The notes beneath the pieces are model-generated. The model did no database searches and was not told the DNA's origin. It saw only the letters and a list, made by a program, of their open reading frames with translations. Of a DNA stretch of 64,000 nucleotides, positions 50,982-60,856 are shown in pieces. Position numbers and translations under genes: made by a program. The DNA is from Peteryoungia rhizophila. GTDB taxonomy: Bacteria > Pseudomonadota > Alphaproteobacteria > Rhizobiales > Rhizobiaceae. Position 1 is the first letter of the stretch, and the number at the start of each line of letters is the position of its first letter. Location of the stretch: NCBI RefSeq assembly GCF_004912145.1, contig NZ_STGT01000005.1, forward strand, positions 124,001-188,000, given 5' to 3'.

Positions 50982-53045
50982 TTAAGCCGCAAGCCCTTTC
51001 TTCTTCAGCATGGCCTCCGGGCTCGGCATCTTGCCCCGGAATGCCTTGTAGGCCTCCTCCGGATCGATCGATCCGCCGGACGCATAGATATGGGTCTTGA
51101 GCTTGAGGGCCGTCTCCGGATCGAAGGGATTGCCGGTTTCCTCGAAGGCGGCAAAGGCATCGGCGTCGAGCACTTCCGACCACATGTAGGAATAGTAGCC
51201 GGCCGAATAGCCGTCACCGGAGAACACATGCTGGAAGTGCGGCGTGGCGTGGCGCATGACGATAGAGGCAGGCATGCCGATCTTTTCCAGCACCTCAGCC
51301 TGCACGGCGATCGGGTCTTCGACGGGCCCCTGCGTATGGAAGGCCATGTCTACCAGCGCGGACGAGGTGAACTCCACCGTATTGAAGCCGGCATTGAAAG
51401 TGCGCGCCGCAAGCACCTTGTCGAGCAGGGCCTGCGGCATCGGCTCGCCGGTCTGATAGTGGACCGCATAGGTCTTGAGGATTTCCGGCACGGTCAGCCA
51501 ATGCTCATAAAGCTGCGAGGGCAGTTCGACGAAGTCGCGCGAGACGCCCGTACCTGACACGGAGGGATAGGTGACATTGGACAGCATGCCATGCGCAGCG
51601 TGGCCGAATTCGTGGAACAGCGTGCGGGCATCGTCGAGCGACAGCAGCGCCGGGCGGCCCGGTTCGGGCTTCGCAAAATTGCAGACATTGTAGATGATCG
51701 GCAATTCCCCCTGCCGGCCGTTCTTGAGCGGCAGGCGATGCTGCGCCTGGAAACTGCTCATCCAGGCACCGGAGCGCTTGGACGGACGCGCAAAATAATC
51801 GCCGAGGAAAAGGGCGACCAACACATCGTTGCGGTCGCGGATTTCGAAGACGCGCACGTCCGGATGATAGCCCACAACATTGGTGAGCGGCACGGCGCGG
51901 ATACCGAAGATGCGGCCCGCAACATCGAAGCAGGCCTCGATGACCTTCTCCAGTTGCAGATAGGGCTTCAGCTCCGCTTCCGAAAAATTGAACTTCTGCG
52001 CCCGGAGCTTCTCGGCATAGTGGCGCCAGTCCCAGGGGGCGACCGCGTGATTTTTGCCTTCGTCGGCAATCAGAGCTGCAAGTTCCGCCTCTTCGGCGCG
52101 TGCTTGCGAGACGGCCTTCTCCCACACCTGCATCAGAAGCCCGTTCACCGCTTCGGGTGTTTTGGCCATCGTGTTGTCGAGCTTCAAGGACGCAAAGTCC
52201 TTGTAGCCAAGCAGCTTCGCCTTCTCCGCCCGAAGTGCGAGCGTCTCCTTGACGATCGCCCGATTGTCGGTTTCGCCGCCGTTGATACCGCGCGAGGTCC
52301 AGGCCTTGAAGGCGGTCTCACGCAGGTCGCGGCGCTCGGAGAACGTCAGGAACGGCTCGATGATCGAGCGGGACAGTGTGACCACGTGGGCGTGCCCGGC
52401 GCCATGCGCGGCAGCGGCCGAGGCCATCGTATCGCGCAGGAACGGAGGGATGCCGGCGAGATCCTCTTCGCCGGACAGCGGCAGGATCCAGGAGGATTCG
52501 TCGGCGAGCACGTTCTGGCCGAAACTGGCGCCAAGGCTCGCAAGCCGCTCGTTGATGGCGGCCAGCCGCTCCTGCTCGGCCTTCGGCAGCTTGGCGCCCG
52601 CCTTGACGAAGCCCTTCCAGTGGCGTTCGAGAACTCGCGTTTCTTCGACCGTCAGCCCGAGATCGGCACGGTGTGTCCAGAGATCGTCGATGCGAGCAAA
52701 CAGCTCAGCGTTCATGCCGATCTTCGAATAATGGCGCGACATCTTGGGCGCGATCTCGCGTTCCAGCGCCTGGATGCCCGGATTGGTGTGCGCGCCAGCG
52801 CGGTTCCAGAACAGCGCAGACACGCGCGACAGCGCATCACCCGCCAGTTCGAGTGCGACGATGGTATTGGCGAAGGTTGCGGGCTCCGAATTGTCAGCGA
52901 TCGCGTTGATCTCGGTATCATGCTCCTTCAAGGCTGCCTCGAAGGCCGGCGCATAATCTTCGTCACCGACTCTCTCGAATTGCGGCAGACCATGCGGGCC
53001 GCTCCAATCGATGACAGCGGGATTTAGTACGGACGACTCAGTCAT
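50982..53045 (-). CDS. dcp: M3-family peptidase (peptidyl-dipeptidase Dcp-like)
   Basis: 687 residues. The zinc motif is 'LFHEFGHAAHGM' (HExxH) with the downstream Glu in 'RDFVELPSQLYEHW'. The C-terminal 'SGDGYSAGYYSYMWSEVLDADAFAAF' is conserved in Dcp and oligopeptidase A. It cleaves dipeptides from the C-terminus of short peptides in the cytoplasm. The start at 53045 opens 'MTESSVLNPAVIDWSGPHGLP'. Dcp rather than OpdA is my best reading. Confidence 0.88.
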   Translation of the reverse strand: MTESSVLNPAVIDWSGPHGLPQFERVGDEDYAPAFEAALKEHDTEINAIADNSEPATFANTIVALELAGDALSRVSALFWNRAGAHTNPGIQALEREIAPKMSRHYSKIGMNAELFARIDDLWTHRADLGLTVEETRVLERHWKGFVKAGAKLPKAEQERLAAINERLASLGASFGQNVLADESSWILPLSGEEDLAGIPPFLRDTMASAAAAHGAGHAHVVTLSRSIIEPFLTFSERRDLRETAFKAWTSRGINGGETDNRAIVKETLALRAEKAKLLGYKDFASLKLDNTMAKTPEAVNGLLMQVWEKAVSQARAEEAELAALIADEGKNHAVAPWDWRHYAEKLRAQKFNFSEAELKPYLQLEKVIEACFDVAGRIFGIRAVPLTNVVGYHPDVRVFEIRDRNDVLVALFLGDYFARPSKRSGAWMSSFQAQHRLPLKNGRQGELPIIYNVCNFAKPEPGRPALLSLDDARTLFHEFGHAAHGMLSNVTYPSVSGTGVSRDFVELPSQLYEHWLTVPEILKTYAVHYQTGEPMPQALLDKVLAARTFNAGFNTVEFTSSALVDMAFHTQGPVEDPIAVQAEVLEKIGMPASIVMRHATPHFQHVFSGDGYSAGYYSYMWSEVLDADAFAAFEETGNPFDPETALKLKTHIYASGGSIDPEEAYKAFRGKMPSPEAMLKKKGLAA

Positions 53046-53234
53046 TCAGAAACCTCCTTAGGCGCCGTTTGAGAGCAGCGGCGCACTGATTTGCCGCATG
53101 CTATCCCGACCGGATGAAGACGCGCACGCAAAAATCAGTGAAAAAGAACAGATTTTTCCGGCCCCTCATTCCCACATCATTGACGTACATTCGAATAGGC
53201 CCATAGATCGATGCATCCTATGAAAGGACGGTCC

Positions 53235-53669
53235 ATGGCCATGGAAATCTTTCCGATCCAGCCGGTAGGCGTATCGACGCTCCGCGTCAAAGAAAGCAAT
53301 CCCCAAACAGACGTTCGACTCTCCGACCTGGAGCCGAAGAAGGTTCTAAACCGCGATACGGAAGTCTTCGAGGAGGCCTTGTCCGTCTTCGCCAGCATGA
53401 CGCCGCGGCGGCTGCGCGAAATCGCCAGCGAGAGCTTCCAGCGCGACGAGATCGACGAAAACACCTATCGCGAACTGTCGACCGAACTTCCATTGCAGAT
53501 GGTCGACCGGAACGGAAACGTCACCGATCTGTCGACGCTCACCGACGACTCGCAATTTGATTATGCCGAGTATTACAGGACACAGCACTCTCTGGCCGAA
53601 ATGATCGGTGACATGGACGTGGCGGACTCCTATTCGAAGGTCCTCGACTTCTTCACTCGCAGCACCTGA
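53235..53669 (+). CDS. Conserved-looking protein of unknown function
   Basis: 144 residues from the ATG at 53235, preceded by AAAGGA; the ATG at 53241 is an alternative. It is acidic and mostly helical, without signal peptide or membrane segment. Notable pieces are 'TPRRLREIASESFQRDEIDENTYRELS' and 'YAEYYRTQHSLAEMIGDMDVADSY'. Codon use resembles neighbours, so it looks real. It stands alone between the M3 peptidase (divergent) and the Bcr/CflA exporter. I do not recognise the family. Confidence 0.65.
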   Translation: MAMEIFPIQPVGVSTLRVKESNPQTDVRLSDLEPKKVLNRDTEVFEEALSVFASMTPRRLREIASESFQRDEIDENTYRELSTELPLQMVDRNGNVTDLSTLTDDSQFDYAEYYRTQHSLAEMIGDMDVADSYSKVLDFFTRST

Positions 53670-53785
53670 CCGAGCAGAACGACGACTTCTCTCATTTCGG
53701 GACTCGATCCAGACCCGCATTCGCTCTAAGTCCTGACGGGCGTCGTGCGAACGGCGGCACTCTGTGAGTTCCTGAGCGAGTATTC

Positions 53786-54976
53786 ATGACACAAATGCGC
53801 ATGAGCGAGCGCCGCACCACGTTTCTCGGTGCCTTCCTGACGACGCTCGGCCCCATATCCATGGCGATCTACACGCCGGCAATGCCCGAACTCGTGCGCG
53901 CCTTCGACACGACGGACGCCGCCATCAAGCTCAGTCTCTCGATGTTCTTCGCGGGCTTCGCCCTCGCCCAGCTGGTCGCCGGACCGCTTGCCGATGCGCT
54001 CGGTCGCAAGAAGGCGACGCTGATCTTTCTGGCGATCTATCTGGCCGGTTCGCTTCTGGCGTTCGTGGCGCCGAGCGTCGAATTCATCCTGGCTGCACGC
54101 CTTGTGCAGGGCATCGGTGCATCCGTTGGCGTCGTCGTCGGACGCGCGATCGTTCGAGACCTCTACACCGGCGCGGATGCCTCCCGCATTCTCAATACCA
54201 TCGGCATCTTCCTCGCAGTCGGCCCGGCCATGGGGCCAACGCTGGGGGGCCTGACGCTCGCCGCTTTCGGCTGGAATGCTGTGTTTCTGCTGATGGTCGC
54301 CTTCGGCCTGATGGCCATGGCCTTCACGCTGTTGCTGCTCCGGGAAACCATCGTTCCGGACATGGGTCGTCTGCGACCCAGCCAGTTGTGGCGCAGCTAT
54401 ATCGAAGTCGCCGGCAATGGCCGCTTCCTCGCCGCCTCCCTGGTGCTCAGCGGCACCATCGGCGCCCTCTACGCTCAGTCGACCATGCTCCCCTTTGTTT
54501 TGATCAACGAGGTCGGCCTGACACCCACCCAGTTTGGCTTGGGCATGCTGATGCAATCAGGGGCCTATTTGACGGGATCGCTCACGCTGAAACTCGTCTC
54601 TCGCCGGATTTCCGGTCTCACGGCGTCGAGGCTCGGTATCACACTCTGCGGCTCGGGTGCCATCGCGATGGCATTGTCGGTCGCCTTCGTACCGCCCTTC
54701 TTCCTGTCGGTCATGGGACCGGTAGCGGTCTGCACCTTCGGGCTCGCTTTCTTGAGCCCTCATGTCGTGACGATGAGCATGGCCCCCTTCCCGCATATCG
54801 CGGGGTCAGCGTCTGCCCTGACAGGCTTCCTGCAGATGAGTGCAGGCTTCGCAGGCGGGGTCGCAGCAGCCTCGATCGGCGATCCGCTCACCGCCTTCGG
54901 CATCATCATTCCCTTCATGGAACTGAGCGCCGTCGCCGGCTTCCTCTGGCTCAGACACCTCGAACGACGGGCATGA
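53786..54976 (+). CDS. Bcr/CflA-family multidrug MFS transporter
   Basis: 396 residues with 12 membrane helices. 'DMYLPAMP'-like 'AIYTPAMPELVRAF', 'FAGFALAQLVAGPLADALGRKKATL' and 'VQGIGASVGVVVGRAIVRDLY' are the Bcr/CflA blocks. It probably exports drugs or metabolites by proton antiport. It is followed by a hairpin at 54981-55006 that ends argG from the other side. Confidence 0.9.
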   Translation: MTQMRMSERRTTFLGAFLTTLGPISMAIYTPAMPELVRAFDTTDAAIKLSLSMFFAGFALAQLVAGPLADALGRKKATLIFLAIYLAGSLLAFVAPSVEFILAARLVQGIGASVGVVVGRAIVRDLYTGADASRILNTIGIFLAVGPAMGPTLGGLTLAAFGWNAVFLLMVAFGLMAMAFTLLLLRETIVPDMGRLRPSQLWRSYIEVAGNGRFLAASLVLSGTIGALYAQSTMLPFVLINEVGLTPTQFGLGMLMQSGAYLTGSLTLKLVSRRISGLTASRLGITLCGSGAIAMALSVAFVPPFFLSVMGPVAVCTFGLAFLSPHVVTMSMAPFPHIAGSASALTGFLQMSAGFAGGVAAASIGDPLTAFGIIIPFMELSAVAGFLWLRHLERRA

Positions 54977-55006
54977 AAAAGCCCGCCTTCCATGTGGAAG
55001 ACGGGC
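54976..55006 (-). terminator. Terminator after argG
   Basis: GCCCGCCTTCCA pairs with TGGAAGACGGGC (one mismatch) with a 2-base loop at 54981-55006. On the minus strand it is followed by TTTTTC, so it ends the argG transcript. It lies directly after the stop of the convergent MFS gene and may serve both. Confidence 0.85.
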
Positions 55007-55028
55007 GATCTTGAATGATGATGTTGGT

Positions 55029-56252
55029 TTACTTGCCGAGATTGCGCTTGGCGAGGGTCCGCAGGCGAAGCGCGTTCAGCTTGATGAAGCCTGCGGCATC
55101 CTTCTGGTCATAGGCGCCCTGGTCGTCTTCGAAGGTGACGAGCTGGTCGGAATAGAGCGACTTCGACGATTCACGGCCGATGACCATGACATTGCCCTTG
55201 TAGAGCTTCAGCGTCACTTCGCCTTCGACATGCTCCTGGCTCTTGTCGATCAGCGCCTGCAGCATCTCGCGCTCCGGCGAGAACCAGAAGCCGTAATAGA
55301 TGAGCTCCGCATAACGCGGCATGATCTCGTCCTTGAGGTGGGCGGCACCCCGGTCGAGCGTGATCGATTCGATTGCGCGGTGTGCCGAAAGCAGGATCGT
55401 GCCACCGGGGGTCTCGTAGACGCCGCGCGACTTCATGCCGACGAAGCGGTTTTCGACGAGGTCGAGACGGCCGATACCGTTGTCGCGACCGTAGTTGTTG
55501 AGTTCGGCCAGCAGCGTCGCCGGGCTCATGCGAACGCCGTTGATCGAGACAGCATCACCCTTTTCGAAGCCGACCTTGATCGTCGTGGCCTTGTCGGGGG
55601 CGGCTTCCGGCGAAATGGTGCGCATATGCACGTATTCCGGCGCCTCGACGGACGGATCTTCGAGAACCTTGCCCTCGGAGGAGGAGTGCAACAGATTGGC
55701 GTCAACAGAGAAAGGCGCCTCGCCCTTTTTGTCCTTGGCGACAGGGATCTGGTTCTGCTCGGCAAAGGCGAGCAGATCGGTGCGGCTCTTGAAGGCCCAG
55801 TCGCGCCACGGGGCGATGATCTTGATGTCGGGGTTCAGTGCATAGGCCGAAAGTTCGAAGCGAACCTGGTCATTGCCCTTGCCGGTAGCGCCATGGGCGA
55901 TGGCATCGGCGCCGGTCTTCTTGGCGATATCGATCAGATGCTTGGAGATCAGCGGACGGGCAATCGAGGTGCCGAGCAGGTACACGCCTTCATAGACGGC
56001 GTTGGCGCGGAACATCGGAAAGACGAAGTCGCGGACGAATTCTTCGCGCACGTCCTCAATGAAGATCTCCTTGATGCCCAGCATCTCGGCCTTCTTGCGC
56101 GCCGGTTCAAGCTCTTCGCCCTGGCCGAGATCGGCGGTGAAGGTGACGACCTCAGCACCGAGTTCGGTCTGCAGCCATTTCAGGATGATGGAGGTGTCGA
56201 GGCCGCCGGAATAGGCGAGGACGACTTTCTTCACGTCTTTGGGGAGTGCCAT
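55029..56252 (-). CDS. argG: Argininosuccinate synthase
   Basis: 407 residues. The N-type ATP pyrophosphatase P-loop '[13 protein letters not shown]' is near residue 12. '[16 protein letters not shown]' and 'TISPEAAPD' are conserved substrate-binding blocks. It joins citrulline and aspartate in arginine synthesis. It stands alone; the other arg genes are not in the window. Confidence 0.98.
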   Translation of the reverse strand: MALPKDVKKVVLAYSGGLDTSIILKWLQTELGAEVVTFTADLGQGEELEPARKKAEMLGIKEIFIEDVREEFVRDFVFPMFRANAVYEGVYLLGTSIARPLISKHLIDIAKKTGADAIAHGATGKGNDQVRFELSAYALNPDIKIIAPWRDWAFKSRTDLLAFAEQNQIPVAKDKKGEAPFSVDANLLHSSSEGKVLEDPSVEAPEYVHMRTISPEAAPDKATTIKVGFEKGDAVSINGVRMSPATLLAELNNYGRDNGIGRLDLVENRFVGMKSRGVYETPGGTILLSAHRAIESITLDRGAAHLKDEIMPRYAELIYYGFWFSPEREMLQALIDKSQEHVEGEVTLKLYKGNVMVIGRESSKSLYSDQLVTFEDDQGAYDQKDAAGFIKLNALRLRTLAKRNLGK

Positions 56253-56362
56253 GTGATGCGTTCCGTCTGGAAGGAGCGAGGCTCAGACCCCGCCTGGATC
56301 AAGAATGGCGGCACTTTTAGCGAGATTCCTCTGGCGTGCAAGGGCATGTGGACGTGCGAGCG

Positions 56363-56653
56363 TCAGAGATGACGGCCGATATTCATCCGTTGGTGAAGGA
56401 TGCGGATGACCTCGACGGCGTTCTTACGCCGAGCATAGATTATGAAATGCGACCCACAAGATAGACTGAGATATCCGGTTTTGAAGCCAATGAGCGGTTT
56501 ACCCTCTCTGCTACCGTTCGCCAAGTCATGGAGTGCAGCCACGATTTGCGAATAATATCTATCGGCTTGGTCCTTAGACCATCGTTCCCACGAGTAACAC
56601 CAAATTCCTTCAAGATCTTTCCGCGCCAGCGGCGAGAGCTTGTAGGTCGCCAC
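56363..56653 (-). CDS. ParE/RelE-superfamily toxin
   Basis: 96 residues from a GTG at 56653 (reading VATYKLSPLARKDLEGIW, i.e. MATYKLSP), one base after the antitoxin stop. An ATG at 56683 within the antitoxin gene is possible but has no better ribosome binding site. The ParE pattern is seen in 'KLSPLARKDLEGIWCYSWERW', 'YYSQIVAALHDLA' and 'CGSHFIIYARRKNAVEVIRILHQRM'. ParE toxins act on DNA gyrase; RelE relatives cut mRNA; the helical-start layout favours ParE. The DNA is more AT-rich than its neighbours. Confidence 0.88.
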   Translation of the reverse strand: MATYKLSPLARKDLEGIWCYSWERWSKDQADRYYSQIVAALHDLANGSREGKPLIGFKTGYLSLSCGSHFIIYARRKNAVEVIRILHQRMNIGRHL

Positions 56654-56654
56654 A

Positions 56655-56900
56655 TCAATCACTGTATTTCCGATGGATTTCATCCAGGAACTGAACTGGA
56701 TCAAACGGCTGCGGTTCGCCGGAGGCCTCCCCCTCCTCGATGGCGGCGCGGATGGCGGCAAGGCCGTCTATCTCATCGCGCAATAATGCAAGGGCTGCCT
56801 CGATGACCTCAGCTTCCGAGGCATAATCTCCGGCAGAAATCTTAGCTTCCATGAACTCGGCCAGCTCTCCGGAAACAGTAACGGTCGTAACCTTGTTCAT
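56655..56900 (-). CDS. ParD-like antitoxin
   Basis: 81 residues. The N-terminal ribbon-helix-helix region is 'VTTVTVSGELAEFMEAKISAGDYASEAEVIEAALALL'. The acidic, probably unfolded C-terminus ('EEGEASGEPQPFDPVQFL') would wrap the toxin. It probably represses its own promoter, which should lie in 56901-56990. It is upstream of the toxin, the normal order. Confidence 0.88.
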   Translation of the reverse strand: MNKVTTVTVSGELAEFMEAKISAGDYASEAEVIEAALALLRDEIDGLAAIRAAIEEGEASGEPQPFDPVQFLDEIHRKYSD

Positions 56901-57000
56901 CGCAGCATGCCTCCATCGAGCGCTGTCACGTTGACGATGCTGGTTCAGGATACCATATCGCCACCAGCGAAAACACCACAGGTTCTAAAGGAGTTTGCCC

Positions 57001-57864
57001 ATGACGATCCAGCATCCGGCACTTATGAAGGGTCATGTCGCCGTCGTCACCGGTGCCGCATCGGGGATCGGCCTCGCCGCGGCCAAGGCATTTGCCGGCA
57101 TGGGTCTTTGCATTGTGCTTGTCGATCTCGAAGGTGACCGCTTGGCAGCGGCTGCTGCCGAAGTCATGTCTCTGGCGCCCGGCGGTGATGCCGATGTCGT
57201 CGCAATCGGCACTGACGTCTCGAAACTGGACGAGTTGGAAGCGCTGGAGCGCGCCGTCATCCAGCGTTTCGGACGCGTACATGTGCTGATGAACAATGCC
57301 GGCATCCAGCCGGGCAGCGCGCTCTTCGGGCCGCAGGCAAACTGGGAGAACGTACTCGGCGTCAACCTGATGGCCGTCATCAACGGCACCCGCACCTTCG
57401 GCCCGGGCATGGTCGCCCACAAGGATGCGGCCCTCATCATCAACACAGGCTCCAAGCAGGGCATCACGACGCCCCCGGGTGATCCGGCCTACAATGTCTC
57501 GAAGGCCGGCGTGAAGGCCTTCACCGAAGCGCTTCAGCACGAGCTGCGCAACACGCCGGACTGCAATGTCACCGCTCACCTGCTGATCCCCGGTTTCGTC
57601 TTCACGGGTCTGACGGCGAATGGCCGCACCGAAAAGCCGGCCGGCGCCTGGACACCGGAGGAAACGGTCGAGTTCATGCTGGAAAGCCTTGTCAGAGGGG
57701 ACTTCTACATCCTCTGCCCGGATAACGATGTGAACCGCGCACTGGACGAAAAGCGGATCGCCTGGGCCGCCGGCGACATCATCGAAAATCGCCCGCCGCT
57801 TTCGCGCTGGCATCCGGACTATGCCGACGCTTTCAAGACCTACCTGTCGATCCCCAGAGGCTGA
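57001..57864 (+). CDS. Short-chain dehydrogenase/reductase
   Basis: 287 residues from the ATG at 57001 with AAGGAG at a 7-base spacing. 'TGAASGIGLAAAKAF' binds the cofactor, Asp in 'LVDLEGDRL' suggests NAD preference, 'NNAGIQPG' follows, and the catalytic Tyr/Lys are in 'DPAYNVSKAGV'. The extended C-terminus ('GDFYILCPDNDVNRALDEKRI') is unusual for FabG but common in a rhizobial SDR subgroup. Substrate unknown. Confidence 0.88.
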   Translation: MTIQHPALMKGHVAVVTGAASGIGLAAAKAFAGMGLCIVLVDLEGDRLAAAAAEVMSLAPGGDADVVAIGTDVSKLDELEALERAVIQRFGRVHVLMNNAGIQPGSALFGPQANWENVLGVNLMAVINGTRTFGPGMVAHKDAALIINTGSKQGITTPPGDPAYNVSKAGVKAFTEALQHELRNTPDCNVTAHLLIPGFVFTGLTANGRTEKPAGAWTPEETVEFMLESLVRGDFYILCPDNDVNRALDEKRIAWAAGDIIENRPPLSRWHPDYADAFKTYLSIPRG

Positions 57865-57938
57865 TTGGCAAGGTCGGCGAAGGCCGTTATGGATTGATCA
57901 CCCGCAGGTCGCGGGTGCTTCGTCATACGGTGACATCA

Positions 57939-58580
57939 ATGGATTTTATCCCGAGCCTTCCCGTCTTTCTTGCCTTCAGCCTGGCGCTACTCCTCCTTGC
58001 CATCACCCCCGGTCCGGACATGACGCTCTGGATCAGCCGCTCGCTCCGAGATGGTCGCGCGATCGGCCTGATGACGCTCGCCGGAACGAGCTTCGGGATC
58101 TCGATCCACACCATGCTGGTCGCTTTCGGCATCTCGGCGCTGATCGTCGCCTCGCCGACGGCCTTCCTGCTGCTCAAGACGGGTGGCGCAGCCTATCTGC
58201 TCTGGCTGGCGCTCCAGGCTGTCAGGCACGGCTCGAATTTCGTCATCAAGGCGGATGGTGATGCGGTCGTCTCGAAGAAGGGCGCCTTCCTGAACGGGCT
58301 CTGGGTCAATCTCTTGAATCCCAAGGTCATCATCTTCTTCATGACCTTCCTGCCGCAATTCGTCACCGCCACCGACCCGAACGTGACGGGCAAGCTGATC
58401 TTCCTGGGTCTCTGGTCGATCATCCTGTCGCTGCCGATCGGCATCGGCATCGTCTATGGGGCGGATTTCATGTCGAGCTGGCTACAGGCGAACCGCAAGG
58501 TCCTGCGCGGCATCGACTACACCTTTGCCGGTGTCTTCTCGATCTTCGCGGTAAAGATCTTCATGACGCAGACCAAGTAA
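57939..58580 (+). CDS. LysE/RhtB-family amino-acid exporter
   Basis: 213 residues with six membrane helices. 'LLLAITPGPDMTLWISRSLRDGR' at the start and 'FLNGLWVNLLNPKVIIFFMTFLPQFV' in the middle are the LysE/RhtB blocks. It exports amino acids or derivatives; substrate not deducible. The ATG at 57939 follows the family start. It is 74 bases after the SDR and converges with rlmN. Confidence 0.92.
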   Translation: MDFIPSLPVFLAFSLALLLLAITPGPDMTLWISRSLRDGRAIGLMTLAGTSFGISIHTMLVAFGISALIVASPTAFLLLKTGGAAYLLWLALQAVRHGSNFVIKADGDAVVSKKGAFLNGLWVNLLNPKVIIFFMTFLPQFVTATDPNVTGKLIFLGLWSIILSLPIGIGIVYGADFMSSWLQANRKVLRGIDYTFAGVFSIFAVKIFMTQTK

Positions 58581-58587
58581 GTTCAAT

Positions 58588-58607
58588 GGCGGGACAGCCG
58601 TCCCGCC
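58588..58607. terminator. Hairpin between the convergent LysE gene and rlmN
   Basis: GGCGGGAC (58588-58595) pairs perfectly with GTCCCGCC (58600-58607) around AGCC. It sits 7 bases after the LysE stop and 5 before the rlmN stop. Neither strand has a T-run, so termination would be partial or Rho-assisted. Confidence 0.5.
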
Positions 58608-58612
58608 GAAAC

Positions 58613-59851
58613 TCAATCGTCGTCTTCGCCGTGATTGGCGATCATCATCGCTTCGAACGCTAGACGCTCGGTCTTGCGCATGCGCTCGGATTCCGACTTG
58701 AGCTGGCCACAGGCGGCGAGGATGTCGCGGCCGCGTGGTGTGCGGATCGGCGAGGCAAAACCGGCCTGGTTGATGAAGTCGGCGAACTTCTCGATCTGTG
58801 CCCAGTCGGAACACTGGTAATTGGTGCCCGGCCACGGGTTGAACGGGATGAGGTTGATCTTCGCCGGCACGCCCTTGAGCAGCTGGATAAGGCCCTTGGC
58901 ATCTTCCAGACTGTCGTTGACGTCCTTCAGCATCACATATTCGAAGGTGATGCGCCGGGCATTCGACACGCCCGGATAGTTGCGACAGGCCTCGATCAGC
59001 TCCTTCAACGGATACTTTTTGTTGATCGGCACCAGCATGTCGCGCAGCTCGTCGCGCACGGCATGCAGGGAGATTGCCAGCATGACGCCGATCTCCTCGC
59101 CTGTCCGGTAGATCTCTGGCACCACGCCCGAGGTGGACAAGGTGACGCGACGCTTGGACAGCGAAAGGCCGTCGCCGTCGGTCGCGATGAGCAGGGCCTT
59201 TTTCACCTCTTCGAAATTGTAGAGAGGCTCGCCCATGCCCATCATGACGACGTTGGTGATCTTGCGGTCGCTCGACGGCATCATGGTGCCGACGGGAATT
59301 TCACGGTCGGGAAAATCGCCGAGACGGTCGCGTGCGAGCAGGAGCTGCGCAAGAATCTCTTCCGCGGTCAGGTTTCGCACGAGCTTCTGCGTGCCCGTAT
59401 GGCAGAAGGAACAGGTCAGCGTGCAGCCGACCTGGCTCGAGATGCAGAGCGTTCCGCGACCCTCTTCCGGGATATAGACACTTTCAACCTCGACGGGACG
59501 GCCGGCCCCGCGCGGCGGAAAGCGCAACAGCCATTTGCGGGTGCCGTCGTTGGAGACCTGCTCTTCGACGATCTCGGGACGCGCGATGGTGAAATGCGTC
59601 TTCAGCATTCCGCGCATGTCCTTGGAGACATTGACCATGTGATCGAAGTCGGAGACGCCCCGCACGTAGAGCCAGTTCCAGATCTGCGCCACGCGCATCT
59701 TGATCTGCTTTTCCGGCACGCCCTTGTCGCGCAAAGCCTCACCCAGCTCGTCTCGATCCAAGCCGATCAGGCTTGGCTTTTCGACGAAAGCGGTGGGGCG
59801 AACCGGAGCCGCAGTCTGGCTACGCTCGGGGAGCGTCACTGAAACTGTCAT
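58613..59851 (-). CDS. rlmN: Dual-specificity 23S rRNA A2503/tRNA A37 methyltransferase RlmN
   Basis: 412 residues, radical-SAM. The CxxxCxxC cluster is in '[15 protein letters not shown]'. The methyl-carrying Cys is in the C-terminal '[10 protein letters not shown]' and the resolving Cys lies in the core. '[12 protein letters not shown]' binds SAM. Such enzymes methylate C2 of A2503 in 23S rRNA and A37 in some tRNAs. The start at 59851 opens '[12 protein letters not shown]'. The 180-base upstream gap has no recognisable element apart from the hairpin at 60034. Confidence 0.97.
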   Translation of the reverse strand: MTVSVTLPERSQTAAPVRPTAFVEKPSLIGLDRDELGEALRDKGVPEKQIKMRVAQIWNWLYVRGVSDFDHMVNVSKDMRGMLKTHFTIARPEIVEEQVSNDGTRKWLLRFPPRGAGRPVEVESVYIPEEGRGTLCISSQVGCTLTCSFCHTGTQKLVRNLTAEEILAQLLLARDRLGDFPDREIPVGTMMPSSDRKITNVVMMGMGEPLYNFEEVKKALLIATDGDGLSLSKRRVTLSTSGVVPEIYRTGEEIGVMLAISLHAVRDELRDMLVPINKKYPLKELIEACRNYPGVSNARRITFEYVMLKDVNDSLEDAKGLIQLLKGVPAKINLIPFNPWPGTNYQCSDWAQIEKFADFINQAGFASPIRTPRGRDILAACGQLKSESERMRKTERLAFEAMMIANHGEDDD

Positions 59852-60033
59852 CGTTTGAACCTCTGGACCATATGGAGAAGCTTGCTCGGATCGAGCGCGT
59901 CCCGGCTGGCGGGTGTGAATTCATGGATCATGGCGGACAGGGGGATCGAGCCCTATGCCCTATTTGCAGCGGCCAATAGCAGCTTTTTTGCCTTTCGTCA
60001 CCCCGACTGCCTGCGAGGCGGCCATGCACAAAT

Positions 60034-60066
60034 GAAAGGGGCCGGCAGATGCTGCCGGCCCCTTTC
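60034..60066. terminator. Strong terminator hairpin after the IalB-like gene
   Basis: A perfect 15-bp stem, GAAAGGGGCCGGCAG with CTGCCGGCCCCTTTC, has a 3-base loop (ATG). It lies 23 bases past the stop of the IalB-like gene on the minus strand and separates it from rlmN. Confidence 0.85.
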
Positions 60067-60088
60067 ATCAATATCTGCCTTATCGGCC

Positions 60089-60592
60089 TCAGTTGCAGTT
60101 CTGGATCTTCTGCAGCGCTGCCGAAATGCCGGAAAGCGAATAGGTGTAGTTAGTGGCTGTGCCACGCGCCGACGTCGCCTTGACGGTCATGGTCGAGCCA
60201 CCCTTCATCGCGGCCACGAGCGCCGGTTCTTCGGCTGCATTCTCGACCCAGGCTGAGCTGTCCTTGACGAACAAGACAAAGTTCTTGCTGTCGATTGTCA
60301 CATTGACCTTGGAGTCGCCCTTCATCGGGTAACCCATCATGGCCTGCGGCTCATACGAGATGTTCTGGCCGGGACGCTGCGACACGACAAAGAAGATGTC
60401 GCCGTGATTGACGCTGGCCGGTTCCTTGGTCGTCGGAACAGAGAGCACGTAACAAACAGTGCCACCATTCGATTTGTAGGAATAGGCGCCCCAAGCCCTG
60501 AACTGCTCGATCCGCGTGGGCGATTGCGCGTTGGCGAGCCCGCTGCTCGCCAGGAGGATTGCCAGTGCGGTTACGCTACTTCTTACGAACAT
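60089..60592 (-). CDS. Invasion-associated locus B (IalB)-family exported protein
   Basis: 167 residues. The signal peptide 'MFVRSSVTALAILLASSGLANA' is followed by an IalB-like domain: 'FRAWGAYSYKSNGGTVCYVLS', 'FFVVSQRP', 'SYEPQAMMGYPM' and 'LFVKDSSAWVENAAEEPALVAAMKGGSTMTV'. Two cysteines (near 48 and 166) could pair. IalB helps Bartonella enter erythrocytes, but the family is widespread in free-living rhizobia with unknown role. The start at 60592 is chosen because the signal peptide begins there. Confidence 0.88.
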   Translation of the reverse strand: MFVRSSVTALAILLASSGLANAQSPTRIEQFRAWGAYSYKSNGGTVCYVLSVPTTKEPASVNHGDIFFVVSQRPGQNISYEPQAMMGYPMKGDSKVNVTIDSKNFVLFVKDSSAWVENAAEEPALVAAMKGGSTMTVKATSARGTATNYTYSLSGISAALQKIQNCN

Positions 60593-60856
60593 GTCTTCCT
60601 GCCGGTTGTTTCCATCCATCACCCGACCGTGCGGCCGGGCGCTCATCGTCAAAACCTGTGTTCAGTTTGACTTAATTTACCTTACCAAACGATGAACAAC
60701 GCACGCCTTGATGTCACATTTGGCGTCGCCGTCTCGTGTGGCGCCCCGAAATCCGGCAAAAAGCGCTTCTCGGACCTCGACCTTGCGAACGATGTAGAAG
60801 GAAAGAAAAAGGCAAGAGTTGGGCTGCCCTGGAGACCACGGCAGCCATGTGAGGGA

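Noticed and set aside
60822..60846. GGCTGCC/GGCAGCC 7-bp inverted repeat downstream of the DUF1232 gene
   Set aside because: Short stem, 11-base loop and no adjacent T-run on the minus strand; too weak to call a terminator.
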